This document shows positions 35,018 through 44,315 of a stretch of DNA of 64,000 nt, piece after piece. Where the stretch lies: positions 29,263 through 93,262 of the forward strand of contig JAXGXJ010000012.1 in the NCBI GenBank assembly GCA_040772905.1, read 5' to 3'. The notes under the pieces are model-generated. The model was given only the letters and a program-made list of their open reading frames with translations. It did no database searches and was not told where the DNA came from. Origin of the DNA: JAXGXJ01 sp040772905 (GTDB taxonomy: Bacteria > Actinomycetota > Thermoleophilia > RBG-16-64-13). The translations under genes and the position numbers were made by a program. Numbering within the stretch: position 1 is the first letter of the stretch; every line of letters starts with the position of its first letter.

Positions 35018-35761
35018 GTGATCGCCGCTGAGTTGCGCCACCACATCCTAGCCACGACGACTGAGCGCCGGCTTGCCGATCTGCGATTCGGCGCGCGCTA
35101 CACGGCGGCCATGCTCGACGACGGCGTCGCCGGCGTCGCCTATACCTACCGCCAGCCGGGAGTCACCGAGCCGCCGGCAGTCGGGGACGGGCTCTTGCTG
35201 GCCGGGGCCACCACCACCGACGTCCTGGAGCACCTCGAATCCGACGACGGGCTGAAGCGCAGCGCGGCACTGGCAGTCGCGAACGCACTGCTCAACCGGA
35301 ATATAGGCGGCGAGCGCGAGGCCGATCTGCTCCATTTCCTGTCGGTGGGTTTCATGGACAAGGTGGCCATGGTGGGGTACTTCGCTCCGCTGGTCGCCCC
35401 CATACAGAAGCGCCTGAGAGAACTGGTCATCTTCGAGCGTGGTCCGCACGGCATCGAAGGGGTGCGTCCGGTGGAGGACGCGTTCGCGGAACTGCCCAGC
35501 TGCAACGTAGCGCTCATCGCGTCCAGCGCGTTCGTCATAGGTGACCTCGGCCGCCTGTTGGAGGCGGCCGAGGGATGCCGCGAGATCGCCCTGGTGGGTC
35601 CGTCGACGCCACTGGCCCCGGCCGTGTTCTCCCCTTACAAGGTTACCTTGCTGTCGGGCGTGGTGGTCGACGACGCGCCGGCTGTGCTCAAGACGGCGAG
35701 CGAGGGCGGCGGAGTGCAGGCGTTCGGCGACCGCGTGCGCAAGGTGAACCTCCGTCCGTGA
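35018..35761 (+). CDS. DUF4213/DUF364 protein (putative metal-chelating Rossmann fold), copy 1
   Basis: A 247-aa protein with an N-terminal DUF4213-like part (RFGARYTAAMLDDGVAGVAY, ALAVANALLN) and a C-terminal DUF364 Rossmann part (VAMVGYFAPLV, ELVIFERGP, LIASSAFVIGDL, ALVGPSTPLAP, LLSGVVVDD). The start is GTG 35018 behind GAGGAGG. The family is annotated as putative heavy-metal chelation; no catalytic role is established. A close paralogue of equal length lies at 53146-53889. It probably binds a metal or a small ligand in the cytoplasm. Confidence 0.85.
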   Translation: MIAAELRHHILATTTERRLADLRFGARYTAAMLDDGVAGVAYTYRQPGVTEPPAVGDGLLLAGATTTDVLEHLESDDGLKRSAALAVANALLNRNIGGEREADLLHFLSVGFMDKVAMVGYFAPLVAPIQKRLRELVIFERGPHGIEGVRPVEDAFAELPSCNVALIASSAFVIGDLGRLLEAAEGCREIALVGPSTPLAPAVFSPYKVTLLSGVVVDDAPAVLKTASEGGGVQAFGDRVRKVNLRP

Positions 35762-36006
35762 TGCGCCTGGGCGTGGGCTGATGCCACAGACGCTGTTCCT
35801 CAAGGGATATCGGACCGTCTCCGCGGAGGGGGCCGTAATCCGGGACTGACGTGTGGATGGGGCTATTGGGATACGCTGGTAGGCCTCACCGGCCTCCGGG
35901 TGTGAGAGACTGGACTCGTCTGTCGCACAGACACACACCGGATGAGAACGGACCCGGCCGGCCCACGAACGGGGCCGGGGGCACGACGGTCGGAGGTACG
36001 CGAGGC

Positions 36007-36633
36007 ATGACCCAGGACGATATCCAGCACGACGCGGTGGACGACCTCGACGACTACGCCGAGGACGAGGACGAGGAGATCGAAGACTACACCTACTTCT
36101 GCACCGCATGCGGCCACGAGCAGTTCGAGGGCGAGGTCTGCGAGGTATGTGGCGGCGACGACTGGGAGTTCGTGCGTCTGGACGAGGAGGGCCTACGCCG
36201 GCAGGCCGAAGCCCGCGGCGAAGATTGGGATGAGGCCTCGGTCCGACGCCGGGCGGTCGCAACCAAGCGGGTGCCCCTGCTCACGCTGGAGCTCGAAGAC
36301 GCGCTTGACGGGATTGTGGAAGATCTCGTGGTCGGTATGTACGGGGGAGGCGCCGACTCTGACGCTGACGCCGGTGACGTCGCCGACGCTAATGAGACCG
36401 CCGCGGCCGGTGGCGCCGGCGGTGCGGGTGGCGCGGTCGAGGTGGCCGCCGACGCTGAAGCGGAGCCGGACGAGGGGCTCTCACCCCGCTGGAAACGCTT
36501 CGTGGCCGAGGAGACCCTACGCGAGTGGGTGGAGACGAACCGGGAATGGTTGGTGCACGAAGTGCTGCAGACCGCTCCCGTCACGGCCGGCGCCCCGGAC
36601 CAGAGCGAAGAGGCTCCTGTAGAGGAAGAGTGA
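36007..36633 (+). CDS. Acidic protein with a rubredoxin-like zinc ribbon
   Basis: A 208-aa protein. After an Asp/Glu-rich start, two CxxC knuckles (FCTACGHE and CEVCGGDDWEFV) form a compact zinc ribbon around residues 31-52. A middle Ala/Gly/Asp-rich low-complexity segment joins a C-terminal helix region (WKRFVAEETLREWVETNREW). ATG 36007 with GGAGG ten bases upstream is preferred to the GTG at 35851. I do not recognise a named family. Regulatory or adaptor function is possible. Confidence 0.7.
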   Translation: MTQDDIQHDAVDDLDDYAEDEDEEIEDYTYFCTACGHEQFEGEVCEVCGGDDWEFVRLDEEGLRRQAEARGEDWDEASVRRRAVATKRVPLLTLELEDALDGIVEDLVVGMYGGGADSDADAGDVADANETAAAGGAGGAGGAVEVAADAEAEPDEGLSPRWKRFVAEETLREWVETNREWLVHEVLQTAPVTAGAPDQSEEAPVEEE

Positions 36634-36639
36634 AAGGTC

Positions 36640-36667
36640 GGCGCGCGTGGCACCGGCCGCGCGCGCC
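36640..36667. terminator. Bidirectional hairpin between convergent genes
   Basis: GGCGCGCG (36640-36647) pairs with CGCGCGCC (36660-36667). It fills the 36-base gap between the convergent zinc-ribbon and MerR-TetR genes. Confidence 0.55.
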
Positions 36668-36669
36668 TG

Positions 36670-37683
36670 CTAGCGGGACTCTCCCGCATCCGCGACCTCG
36701 TCGTCCGGAGCCGGAGGAGTCTCGGGCTCACGCCTGGCCACCTCGCGGATGAGGTCTTCGTAGCGGGGCAGGCGCGATTCGACGTCCACTTCGAGACTCA
36801 TAGCGGCCATCGCCGCCAGCCACAACCACAGGTGGGTGCGCAGCACATCCTCGCGCGAGTACTCCTCTCCCCATGAAGCCCTCATGCTCGCGTTGTGGTG
36901 CGCGCCGAGCATGCTATAGGCCAACAACTCGAGCGGTATGGGCGAGGGAGATCCGGCCGGCCGCAAGGTTTCGAACTCCGCCACCATGTAGCGGATGACG
37001 CTCTGCCAGGCCTGCTCGGTGAGCTGCTGCTTCTCGCTGTCACTGCTGCCGGTCTCCGAGCGCACTTGCGAGATGACCTCTGCACCGAAGCGTGTCGCCC
37101 GCGCGTCGGCCAGCAGACGCCACAGGAGTCTCTCGCCGGCATCGGAGGACTGGGCAAGCCGGGGCTCGACGAAGGCGAGGTTCCACTCCAGGAAGGTGTG
37201 GAACGACTCCACGAACAGCTGCAGCTTGCTGGGGAAGTGGTTGTAGAACACCTGCGGGGTGATGCCCAGAGCGCGCGTGATACCCGCCACCTGCACTCCC
37301 TTGTACCCTTTGGCAGCGAACTGCTTCGTGGCCAGATGGAGGATGGCGCGGTGCACGCGTTCGTACTCGCGCTGTGCCAGATCGACCTTGTCCTCTTGGG
37401 CTCGAGCCAGGTCTTCCTCGAGTGCCGACCTGATCTCGGCCAGGGAGAGGCCGGCGTCCTTGAGCTTCTGGATCTCCTGCAGTAGACGGACATGTCCATC
37501 GGTGTAGAGTGAACGGCCGGTGATCGCCTTCTGCGGTTTGGGCAGCAGGCCTGTCCGCACGTAGAAGTGGATGGTGCTGCGTGGCACCCCCGTCTTCTGT
37601 ATGAGCATGGATATGGTGAGGATCTCGCCGATGACTGACTCCCCGCCTGGAGACCGCCGGAATCCAACGGCAGACGTTATCAC
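36670..37683 (-). CDS. MerR-TetR fusion transcriptional regulator
   Basis: A 337-aa protein carrying two DNA-binding modules. Residues about 19-95 are a MerR HTH with its typical wing (TGVPRSTIHFYVRTGLLPKP, LYTDGHVRLLQEIQKLKDAG, LSLAEI). After a helical linker, residues about 108-165 are a TetR HTH (ILHLATKQFAAKGYKGVQVA, GITPQVFYNHFPSKLQLF), followed by a TetR-type ligand domain. The true start may be slightly inside (around the VIGEILTISML segment). It diverges from livH. The intergenic repeat GTCAAC-7-GTTGAC overlaps the livH -35, so repression of the transporter is the simplest model. Confidence 0.9.
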   Translation of the reverse strand: MITSAVGFRRSPGGESVIGEILTISMLIQKTGVPRSTIHFYVRTGLLPKPQKAITGRSLYTDGHVRLLQEIQKLKDAGLSLAEIRSALEEDLARAQEDKVDLAQREYERVHRAILHLATKQFAAKGYKGVQVAGITRALGITPQVFYNHFPSKLQLFVESFHTFLEWNLAFVEPRLAQSSDAGERLLWRLLADARATRFGAEVISQVRSETGSSDSEKQQLTEQAWQSVIRYMVAEFETLRPAGSPSPIPLELLAYSMLGAHHNASMRASWGEEYSREDVLRTHLWLWLAAMAAMSLEVDVESRLPRYEDLIREVARREPETPPAPDDEVADAGESR

Positions 37684-37737
37684 AGGGCAGAAGATTAGAC
37701 CCCGTGGGCTGCAAACACAAGATTTACGAGAAGAAAC

Positions 37738-37781
37738 GTCAACAAATGTCGTTGACTGGACACGATTCCATGGTTTACTAT
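37738..37781 (+). promoter_or_regulatory. livH promoter with operator overlapping the -35
   Basis: A -35 TTGACT (37752-37757) and -10 TACTAT (37776-37781) are separated by 18 bases. A perfect inverted repeat GTCAAC (37738-37743) / GTTGAC (37751-37756) with a seven-base spacer covers the -35. Transcription would start near 37788, about 38 bases before the livH ATG. The divergent MerR-TetR regulator is the likely binder. Confidence 0.7.
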
Positions 37782-37825
37782 GAGCGTCTCACAAGGGCCG
37801 GCTGTCGAGGGGCACGGGGGTACGC

Positions 37826-38704
37826 ATGGTCAAGTGGATCCAGCTTCTGGTGACGGGCATCACCATAGGAAGCATCTACTCGCTCATCGCGCTCGGCTAT
37901 GTGACCATCTACAAGACGTCTCGCGTGGTCAACCTGGCCCAAGGGGCGTTCGTCATGTTCGGGGCACTGTTCGTGTACTCGTTCCTGGCCGAACTCGGGC
38001 TTCCTTACTGGCTCTCCGCCATCTTAGGCATCATCGGGGTGACCATCGTGGGCGTGGTCATGTACCTGCTGGTCATCCGCCCGCTCATCAAGGTCTCGCT
38101 GGTGTCGATCATCCTGGCGACCATCGCGCTCAGCATCTTGTTCGAGAACCTGGCGCTGGTGCGCTGGGGGGGCTATGGCAAGACCATACCGGCGTTCACG
38201 GGTGATCAGGCCATCTTCATAGGCGGTGTGGCCGTCTTCCGCCAGAGCCTCTGGGTCATCGGTCTGATGATCCTCGTGTTGCTCGGCTTGTATCTGCTGA
38301 CCAACTACACGCGCATCGGCAAGCAGATGACGGCGACCGCCAACGACCCGGGGGCGGCGAGTCTTTCGGGTGTGAACACTGGGCGGATGATCATCCTCGC
38401 CTTCGCCATCTCGGCAGCCATCGGAGCCCTGGGCGGCGTCGCCGTCACGCCCATCAACAGCACTTCTTACCTATCCGGAGGCATCTACGCCTTGAGCGGC
38501 TTCGTGGCCGCAGTCCTGGGCGGATGGGGATCGAGCGTCGGCGCGGTGGTCGGCGGTCTGATCCTGGGCATCGTGCAGTCGCTGGTCACAGGTTTTCTCC
38601 CGGCCGGCTACCAGGATGCCATCGCCTTCGCCATCCTCATCCTGGTCCTTTACTTCCGACCCAGCGGAGTGCTGGGCGTCCGGTCGGCCGAGGGTGAGGC
38701 GTGA
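37826..38704 (+). CDS. livH: Branched-chain amino-acid-type ABC permease LivH
   Basis: A 292-aa permease with eight or nine hydrophobic segments and the signature GITIGSIYSLIALGYVTIYKTS..VNLAQGAFVMFG. The late EAA-like region (ALSGFVAAVLGGWGSSVGAV, GLILGIVQSL) contacts the ATPase. GGGGG precedes the ATG at 37826. Its TGA overlaps the ATG of the fused partner (TGATG). It forms the channel with the LivM part of that partner. Confidence 0.95.
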   Translation: MVKWIQLLVTGITIGSIYSLIALGYVTIYKTSRVVNLAQGAFVMFGALFVYSFLAELGLPYWLSAILGIIGVTIVGVVMYLLVIRPLIKVSLVSIILATIALSILFENLALVRWGGYGKTIPAFTGDQAIFIGGVAVFRQSLWVIGLMILVLLGLYLLTNYTRIGKQMTATANDPGAASLSGVNTGRMIILAFAISAAIGALGGVAVTPINSTSYLSGGIYALSGFVAAVLGGWGSSVGAVVGGLILGIVQSLVTGFLPAGYQDAIAFAILILVLYFRPSGVLGVRSAEGEA

Positions 38705-41454
38705 TGGCCGGGCCGAAGCACACGACCCCGGAGAGCAGCCGCTTCGCGTGGTTCAAGAGCAGGGCGTTCATGTTCAAGCTCCTGCTGGTGGTGATACTCA
38801 TCGTATGGCCGCTGCTCTATCAGAGCGGTTACGCCATGAGGATCATGACCACGGGCGGGCTGTATACCCTGCTTACCATCGGGGTGGTCATCATCCTGGG
38901 TCAGGCCGGCCAGCTCTCGTTCGGCCACAGTGCCTTCTACGGCATCGGCGCCTATTCGGTGGCCCTGCTCACCATCAAGGTCGGCATCCCGACCCTTGCC
39001 GCCCTGGTCATAGGAGCGCTGGTCTCGGGGGCGATCGCCCTCATCGTGGGTCGGCCGGTGCTGAAGCTGCGCTACTTCTACCTGGCGCTGGCGACCATCG
39101 GACTGGGGCAGATCTTCCTGGTGTTGGTGACGCAGTTGCGCAGCATCACGGGCGGGGCCACGGGTCTGGCCCCCATCCCGTCGCTGAACGTGTTCGGATT
39201 CGTGTTCAACACCAACCTCCGCCAGTACTACCTGGTGTGGGTGGTGGCGCTCATCGTCCTCCTCTTCGTCGACCGGGCGCTCAAGTACCGGGCCGGCCGG
39301 GCTCTGCGCGGCATCGCCACCAGCGAGATCGCCTCGTCCAGCCTGGGCGTCCGCACTGCCAATTGGAAGCTGCTCGCCTTTGTGACGAGCGCCATCATAT
39401 GCGGATTGGCGGGTGGACTCTACGCGCTGGTGACCATGGCGGTCGATCCGCGCGGCTTCACCTTCACCATGGCCATCCTCCCCATCGTCATGATGCTGCT
39501 GGGTGGCGGCACGGTGTGGGGCTCGGTGATCGGTGCCGTGCTCATGACCTGGGTCATCAACGGCTTCACCGGAGTGGACCAGTACCGGGGCGTGCTCTAC
39601 AGCGTCATCATGATCCTTCTGCTCATCTTCCTTCCTGCCGGTCTTGCCTTGCGTCCCGAGCAGCGTGCCCGCCTTAAGGCGTTCTTCCAGCGGGAGAAGC
39701 TGCGTGAAGCACCCGGGGAATCAGAGGTGTCTGCATCGGCGGAGTGCCTGGCCGCGGCTGACGAAGGTCGGCAGTCGGGCCAGTGCGAGACCTCGGTGAT
39801 GCTGCCCCTGGCGTTCCCGACCGACGCCGCCCCCGCGGCCGGCGCTGCCGTTCAGGCGACCGGCGACGAAGGGCCTGTACGCGCGGCGGAGAAGGTGGCC
39901 CCGGCCTCCGGAGAGGTGTTGCTCAAGGTCGATGATCTCTCGGTGCATTTCGGCGGCCTGAAGGCCGTGGACCAGGTCTCGCTGGAGGTGCGCGAGGGCG
40001 AGATCGTAGCGCTCATCGGGCCGAACGGTGCAGGCAAGACGACCGTGTTCAATGCGGTCAGCCGGCTGCAGAAGCTCACCGGGGGCGCCGTCCACTTCGC
40101 CGGCCGTGACGTCACCCAGGCGAAGACCGCCCATACCGCCCGGCTGGGTATGGCCCGCACCTTTCAGAACCTCCGCATCTACGTGAACATGACCGTGCTC
40201 GAGAACGTCTTGGTCGGATGCCATCGTCACGAACGGTCGGGCTTCTGGGCCGGGGGCCTCGGGTTGCCGCACCAGCGCCGGGAAGAGAAGGCCTCGCGCG
40301 AGCGGGCCATGCGGGCTTTGGCCGCCGTGGGGCTGCAGGACAGCGCCTATCTCCCCGCTGCCAGTCTGCCCTACGGGTCTCAGCGCCTGGTGGAGATCGC
40401 CCGTGCGCTGGCGTCCGAACCACGGCTGCTGCTCCTCGATGAGCCGGCAGCCGGCATGAACTCGGCAGAGCGCGCCCATCTGGTGGAGCAGATACGCAAG
40501 ATCAATGCCTCCGGCATCACTGTGCTGCTCGTCGAGCACGACATCGAGTTGGTCATGGGCATCTCGGAGCGCGTCTATGTCCTCGACTATGGCCGCCTCA
40601 TCGCCGGCGGAGCGCCCGAGCAGGTGCGGAAAGACCCGGCTGTGATCGAAGCCTATCTGGGGGTGAAGCGTCAGGAGGCCACCGACCTCTGTGCCACCCG
40701 GGAGCTCACATCCGGATCGTGTCCTGAGCCCGAGGACCTGCTGGTGGTGCACGACCTCAGCACGTCGTACGGCTCCATCCAAGCGCTGCGCGGGGTCTCG
40801 TTCACCGTCCCCAAGGGGGAAGTGGTGGCCGTTCTGGGCGCCAACGGCGCGGGCAAGAGCACTCTCCTCCACACCATCTCGGGGTTGCTGCGGCCGAAGA
40901 ACGGCTCAGTGATCTATCAGGGAGCGGAGATCACGCGCATGGCTCCTGAGAAGATCGCCGCCCTGGGTCTGTGCCAGGTCCCCGAAGGGCGCCGTTTGTT
41001 CCGGGAGCTGTCGGTGGAGGATAACCTGGTGGTGGGCAGCTCCGGCCGCAAGGATTGGCGGGGCTCTTTGAAGGACGACATCGCCAACGTGTACCAACTG
41101 TTCCCCATCCTGGGGGAGCGGCGGAAGCAGCCTGCGGGTACGCTGTCGGGAGGCGAGCAGCAGATGCTGGCCATCGGCAGGGCCCTCATCGGGCGGCCCC
41201 AGCTGCTGGTGCTGGACGAGCCCTCCATGGGACTCGCGCCGCTGATGGTGGAGCGCATCTTCGAGGCTCTGGCCGAGCTGAACAAGGAAGGACTCACCAT
41301 GCTCATGGTTGAACAAAGCGCCGAGATGGCGCTCTCGCTCGCGCACAGGGCCATCATCCTTCAGACCGGGTCGGTAGCCATGTCCGGCCTGGCGGAGGAA
41401 CTCAGAACGGATGAACGCGTCCAAGCCAGCTATCTGGGGACGACCCGTGGCTGA
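38704..41454 (+). CDS. Single-chain LivM-LivG-LivF fusion (permease plus two ATPases)
   Basis: One uninterrupted 916-aa frame contains three ABC subunits normally encoded separately. Residues about 1-325 are a LivM permease (VVIILGQAGQLSFGHSAFYG, then 8-9 helices). A 75-residue Ala/Glu/Pro-rich linker follows. LivG, about 400-660, has Walker A GPNGAGKTT near 440, ARTFQNLRIY, LPYGSQRLVEIARAL in place of the usual signature and LLLDEPAAGMN. LivF, from about 680, has Walker A GANGAGKST near 713, LSGGEQQMLAIGRAL and LLVLDEPSMGLAP. The start is the ATG at 38704 overlapping livH TGA; the GTG at 38701 is equally in frame. It imports amino acids or similar small acids with the binding protein encoded next. 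Confidence 0.92.
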   Translation: MAGPKHTTPESSRFAWFKSRAFMFKLLLVVILIVWPLLYQSGYAMRIMTTGGLYTLLTIGVVIILGQAGQLSFGHSAFYGIGAYSVALLTIKVGIPTLAALVIGALVSGAIALIVGRPVLKLRYFYLALATIGLGQIFLVLVTQLRSITGGATGLAPIPSLNVFGFVFNTNLRQYYLVWVVALIVLLFVDRALKYRAGRALRGIATSEIASSSLGVRTANWKLLAFVTSAIICGLAGGLYALVTMAVDPRGFTFTMAILPIVMMLLGGGTVWGSVIGAVLMTWVINGFTGVDQYRGVLYSVIMILLLIFLPAGLALRPEQRARLKAFFQREKLREAPGESEVSASAECLAAADEGRQSGQCETSVMLPLAFPTDAAPAAGAAVQATGDEGPVRAAEKVAPASGEVLLKVDDLSVHFGGLKAVDQVSLEVREGEIVALIGPNGAGKTTVFNAVSRLQKLTGGAVHFAGRDVTQAKTAHTARLGMARTFQNLRIYVNMTVLENVLVGCHRHERSGFWAGGLGLPHQRREEKASRERAMRALAAVGLQDSAYLPAASLPYGSQRLVEIARALASEPRLLLLDEPAAGMNSAERAHLVEQIRKINASGITVLLVEHDIELVMGISERVYVLDYGRLIAGGAPEQVRKDPAVIEAYLGVKRQEATDLCATRELTSGSCPEPEDLLVVHDLSTSYGSIQALRGVSFTVPKGEVVAVLGANGAGKSTLLHTISGLLRPKNGSVIYQGAEITRMAPEKIAALGLCQVPEGRRLFRELSVEDNLVVGSSGRKDWRGSLKDDIANVYQLFPILGERRKQPAGTLSGGEQQMLAIGRALIGRPQLLVLDEPSMGLAPLMVERIFEALAELNKEGLTMLMVEQSAEMALSLAHRAIILQTGSVAMSGLAEELRTDERVQASYLGTTRG

Positions 41455-41532
41455 CCGGCGCTTTCAGGCAGGCAGGCAGTCGACAGGAGAGGGAAGCACG
41501 CGTTCTCGCACAGCAAGAATAGGGAGGAACAA

Positions 41533-42849
41533 ATGAAGAAACGGCACCTAGTCGTAGGAGTCCTCGTCCTGGTGCTGGCTATCGCCATGATGGCGGCGGC
41601 CTGCGGCGGCGACGAGCCCACCACCACGGTGGCTCCGAGCACTACAGCGGCTCCGAGCACCGAGACCACGGCTCCGCCGGCCACCGAGACCACGGCGGCT
41701 CCGAGTACCGACACTACCGCTACCGGCCCGGCCACGGGCGAGCCCATCAAGATCGGTCTGTCGACGAGCCTCACCGGCTCCGGCGCCGCCCCGGGCAAGT
41801 CGCTCAGCCAGGGTGTCGCTGTGGAAGTGGAATACGTCAATGCCAATGGCGGCATAAACGGCCGTCCGATCCAGCTCATCGAGTACGACGATGCCTCGGA
41901 AGTGCCGAACGCCATCACCAACATCAACAAGATGATCCAGGAAGACAAAGTCTTCATGACCATCGGCCCGTTCGCGCAGTACATGCAGGAACCGGCCCGG
42001 CAGATCGCTGAGCAGACCCAGACCCCCATGGTCGGGGGCGGCCCGGCCACGCTTGAGCAGCTTGCCGGCAACCAGTATAAGTGGAGCGTCATGATCTCCG
42101 CGGGCCCGCCCGTTCAGGCTGACGGCGTCATGAAGGTCATCAAGGAGAACGGTTGGAAGACCATCGTCGGAATCGGCGACATCCTCGCCATTCATCAGGA
42201 CACGATGAGCCTGTTGGAGAAGGAGGGTCCTGCCAACGGCTTCACCTTCATCAAGATGCCCGACCAGTTCGGGTTCGACCAGACCGATTTCCAGCCCATC
42301 CTCAACAAGATGATGGAGGAGATCAACAAGAGCAAACCGGATGCCGTCCTTCTGTACTGTAACTTCGGTGGTGCTGGTCCCCTCTACAAGGGCCTGCGTG
42401 CTCTGGGCGTGACCGTACCCATCATGGGTAGCCCGGCGGCCGCTCATCCGGCTCTCTTCGGCATCGTGGGTCCGGAGGCAGTGGAGGGCCTCTGGGTGCT
42501 CGATTCCGGTGGCATCATCAATCCGCCCGCACTGCCCGACGACTTCCCGCTCAAGGCTGCACAGCTGGCGTTCACGGATCGCTACATGGCCAAGTTCAAC
42601 CAGCCGCCGGACTTCTTCGCGGCCTATGGTGCCGACCTGGTGAGCGTAGCAGTCGAGGCCCTGAAGCAGGCCGGCGGAGCCGACGACAAGGCCAAAGTGG
42701 CTGAGGCTCTGACCAACATCAAGGACTTCGTAGCCCTTGAAGGCATCATGAGCTTCTCGCCTGACGATACCTCCATGGGTGTGAAGGGCCAGATGGTCTT
42801 GTTCGAGATCAAGGGCGCCCAGTTCAACTTCGTGAAGGTCGTCAACTAG
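41533..42849 (+). CDS. livK: Branched-chain-type ABC solute-binding lipoprotein
   Basis: A 438-aa Peripla_BP_6 protein. The Sec lipoprotein signal has lipobox AAAC with Cys24 and is followed by a Thr/Ala/Ser-rich linker (about residues 29-66). The body begins IKIGLSTSLTGSGAAPG and includes VEYVNANGGINGRPI and a DDASEVPNA hinge. It is the binding component of the LivH/LivMGF system directly upstream. GGGAGGA precedes the ATG. A strong hairpin ends the unit. The ligand cannot be deduced. Confidence 0.93.
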   Translation: MKKRHLVVGVLVLVLAIAMMAAACGGDEPTTTVAPSTTAAPSTETTAPPATETTAAPSTDTTATGPATGEPIKIGLSTSLTGSGAAPGKSLSQGVAVEVEYVNANGGINGRPIQLIEYDDASEVPNAITNINKMIQEDKVFMTIGPFAQYMQEPARQIAEQTQTPMVGGGPATLEQLAGNQYKWSVMISAGPPVQADGVMKVIKENGWKTIVGIGDILAIHQDTMSLLEKEGPANGFTFIKMPDQFGFDQTDFQPILNKMMEEINKSKPDAVLLYCNFGGAGPLYKGLRALGVTVPIMGSPAAAHPALFGIVGPEAVEGLWVLDSGGIINPPALPDDFPLKAAQLAFTDRYMAKFNQPPDFFAAYGADLVSVAVEALKQAGGADDKAKVAEALTNIKDFVALEGIMSFSPDDTSMGVKGQMVLFEIKGAQFNFVKVVN

Positions 42850-42904
42850 TCCCAGCCCTGTCAGGGGAGGCTCTGCCCCTTCGGGCCTACCCCACCGCTT
42901 CGTA

Positions 42905-42937
42905 CCCGGGGCCGGCGGCTACGCCGCCGGCCCCGGG
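42905..42937 (+). terminator. Terminator after livK
   Basis: CCCGGGGCCGGCGGC (42905-42919) pairs perfectly with 42923-42937 around a three-base loop, just before the ribosome site of the next gene, so it could also attenuate read-through. Confidence 0.8.
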
Positions 42938-42955
42938 GTGATTAAGGAGACCAGA

Positions 42956-44299
42956 ATGGACACGGAACGCGCGTGGGCGGACCTCTCCGCCGACGAGAAG
43001 CTGCGGCAGCGCTTCTTCATCTACGGCAATCCCCGGCTGCCGTTCGTCAGTCCCGAGGCTGAGGCGGCCTACAAGGCTCGAGCAGCCCGACTCACCGACG
43101 CCCTGCTACTGGAGAAAGCGCCGGACCGCGTCCCCGTGACCACGCTCAACCAGTTCTATCCCGCGCATCGAGCAGGATTCACCCCTTGCGAGGTCATGTA
43201 CGACCAGGACAAGGCCGCGGAGGCCTGGGTGAGCAACGCACACGCCCTGGACCTGGATGCGGTCGTGGGGCCGGCCATCGCCGCCGGCGGCGCCGGGCCC
43301 ATCTTCGACGCGCTGGATTACCAGCTCTTCAGCTGGCCCGGTCACGGTGTGGCCGAGACCGCCAGCTTCCAGTATGTCGAGAAGGAATGGATGTTGCCCG
43401 AGGAGTACGACGAGCTCATCGAGGATCCCACCGGCTATCTTCTGCGCACCTACATCCCCCGGACCAACGGTGCCCTCGCCGGGCTGGCCAAGTTCGATTC
43501 ACCGTTCGGCATGACGCAGCTATGCGGAGCCGATTTCTGGGTGGCGGGCTGGGGCGACCCCGAGTTCCAGACAGCCGTCACCACGTTGCTGGAGACGGGC
43601 AAGAAGGCCGCGGCATGGGCTGGAGCCACCATCGGCGTGGATATGCGACTGACGGCCGAAGGTTTCCCCGTCCATCCCGGCCTGGTCACTTGGGCGCCTT
43701 TCGACTTCCTGGGCGATACGCTGCGGGGGACGCGCGGCATCGTGACCGATCTCTACCGCCGTCCCGACAAGGTGCTGGAGGCCTGTGAGCGGCTGCTTCC
43801 GCTGCTGCTCAAGTACGTCACGCGCAAGGCGGCTCCGTTCCTGCCGCCCACCGTGTTCATCCCCCTGCATAAGGGCGCGGACGGCTTCATGAACGACGAG
43901 CAGTTCCGCACCTTCTACTGGCCCACTCTGCGCAAGATGTGCCTTGGGCTGATAGAGGAAGGTCTGGTCCCCTACCTCTTTGCCGAAGGTGCCTATAACT
44001 CACGCCTGGACATCATCCGCGACCTGCCGCCGGGCCGCGCTGCCTGGCATTTCGACCAGACCGACATGGTGAAGGCCAAGGCGGCCCTCGACGGTGTCTG
44101 CTGCATCGCCGGCAATGTGCCGCTGTCGCTGCTGCAACTGGGCACGCCCGGGCAGGTGACCGAGTACTGCCGCACGCTCATCGGCAATGTCAAGGGTGGC
44201 GGTGGCTTCATTCTGGATGTGGGTGCCGGCGCGGACGAGGCCAAGGAGGAGAACTTCAAGGCCATGGTGCAGGCGGCCAAAGAGTTCGGCGTCTACTAG
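42956..44299 (+). CDS. Uroporphyrinogen decarboxylase-family protein (methyltransferase-like), 1
   Basis: A 447-aa URO-D-fold protein, more like the MtaA/CmuA methyltransferase branch than HemE: KAPDRVPVTTLNQFYPAHRAG, FDSPFGMTQLCGADFW, GGFILDVGAGADEAKEENFKAM. The His-x-Cys zinc motif of coenzyme M methyltransferases is not visible; EGAYNSRLD stands at that position, so a corrinoid/zinc mechanism is uncertain. ATG 42956 follows AAGGAGA. It is first in a four-gene set with an iron-sulfur flavoprotein, a small ORF and a second URO-D protein. A methyl-group or aromatic substrate role is possible. Confidence 0.85.
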   Translation: MDTERAWADLSADEKLRQRFFIYGNPRLPFVSPEAEAAYKARAARLTDALLLEKAPDRVPVTTLNQFYPAHRAGFTPCEVMYDQDKAAEAWVSNAHALDLDAVVGPAIAAGGAGPIFDALDYQLFSWPGHGVAETASFQYVEKEWMLPEEYDELIEDPTGYLLRTYIPRTNGALAGLAKFDSPFGMTQLCGADFWVAGWGDPEFQTAVTTLLETGKKAAAWAGATIGVDMRLTAEGFPVHPGLVTWAPFDFLGDTLRGTRGIVTDLYRRPDKVLEACERLLPLLLKYVTRKAAPFLPPTVFIPLHKGADGFMNDEQFRTFYWPTLRKMCLGLIEEGLVPYLFAEGAYNSRLDIIRDLPPGRAAWHFDQTDMVKAKAALDGVCCIAGNVPLSLLQLGTPGQVTEYCRTLIGNVKGGGGFILDVGAGADEAKEENFKAMVQAAKEFGVY

Positions 44300-44315
44300 A
44301 ACGCAAGGAGTACAT

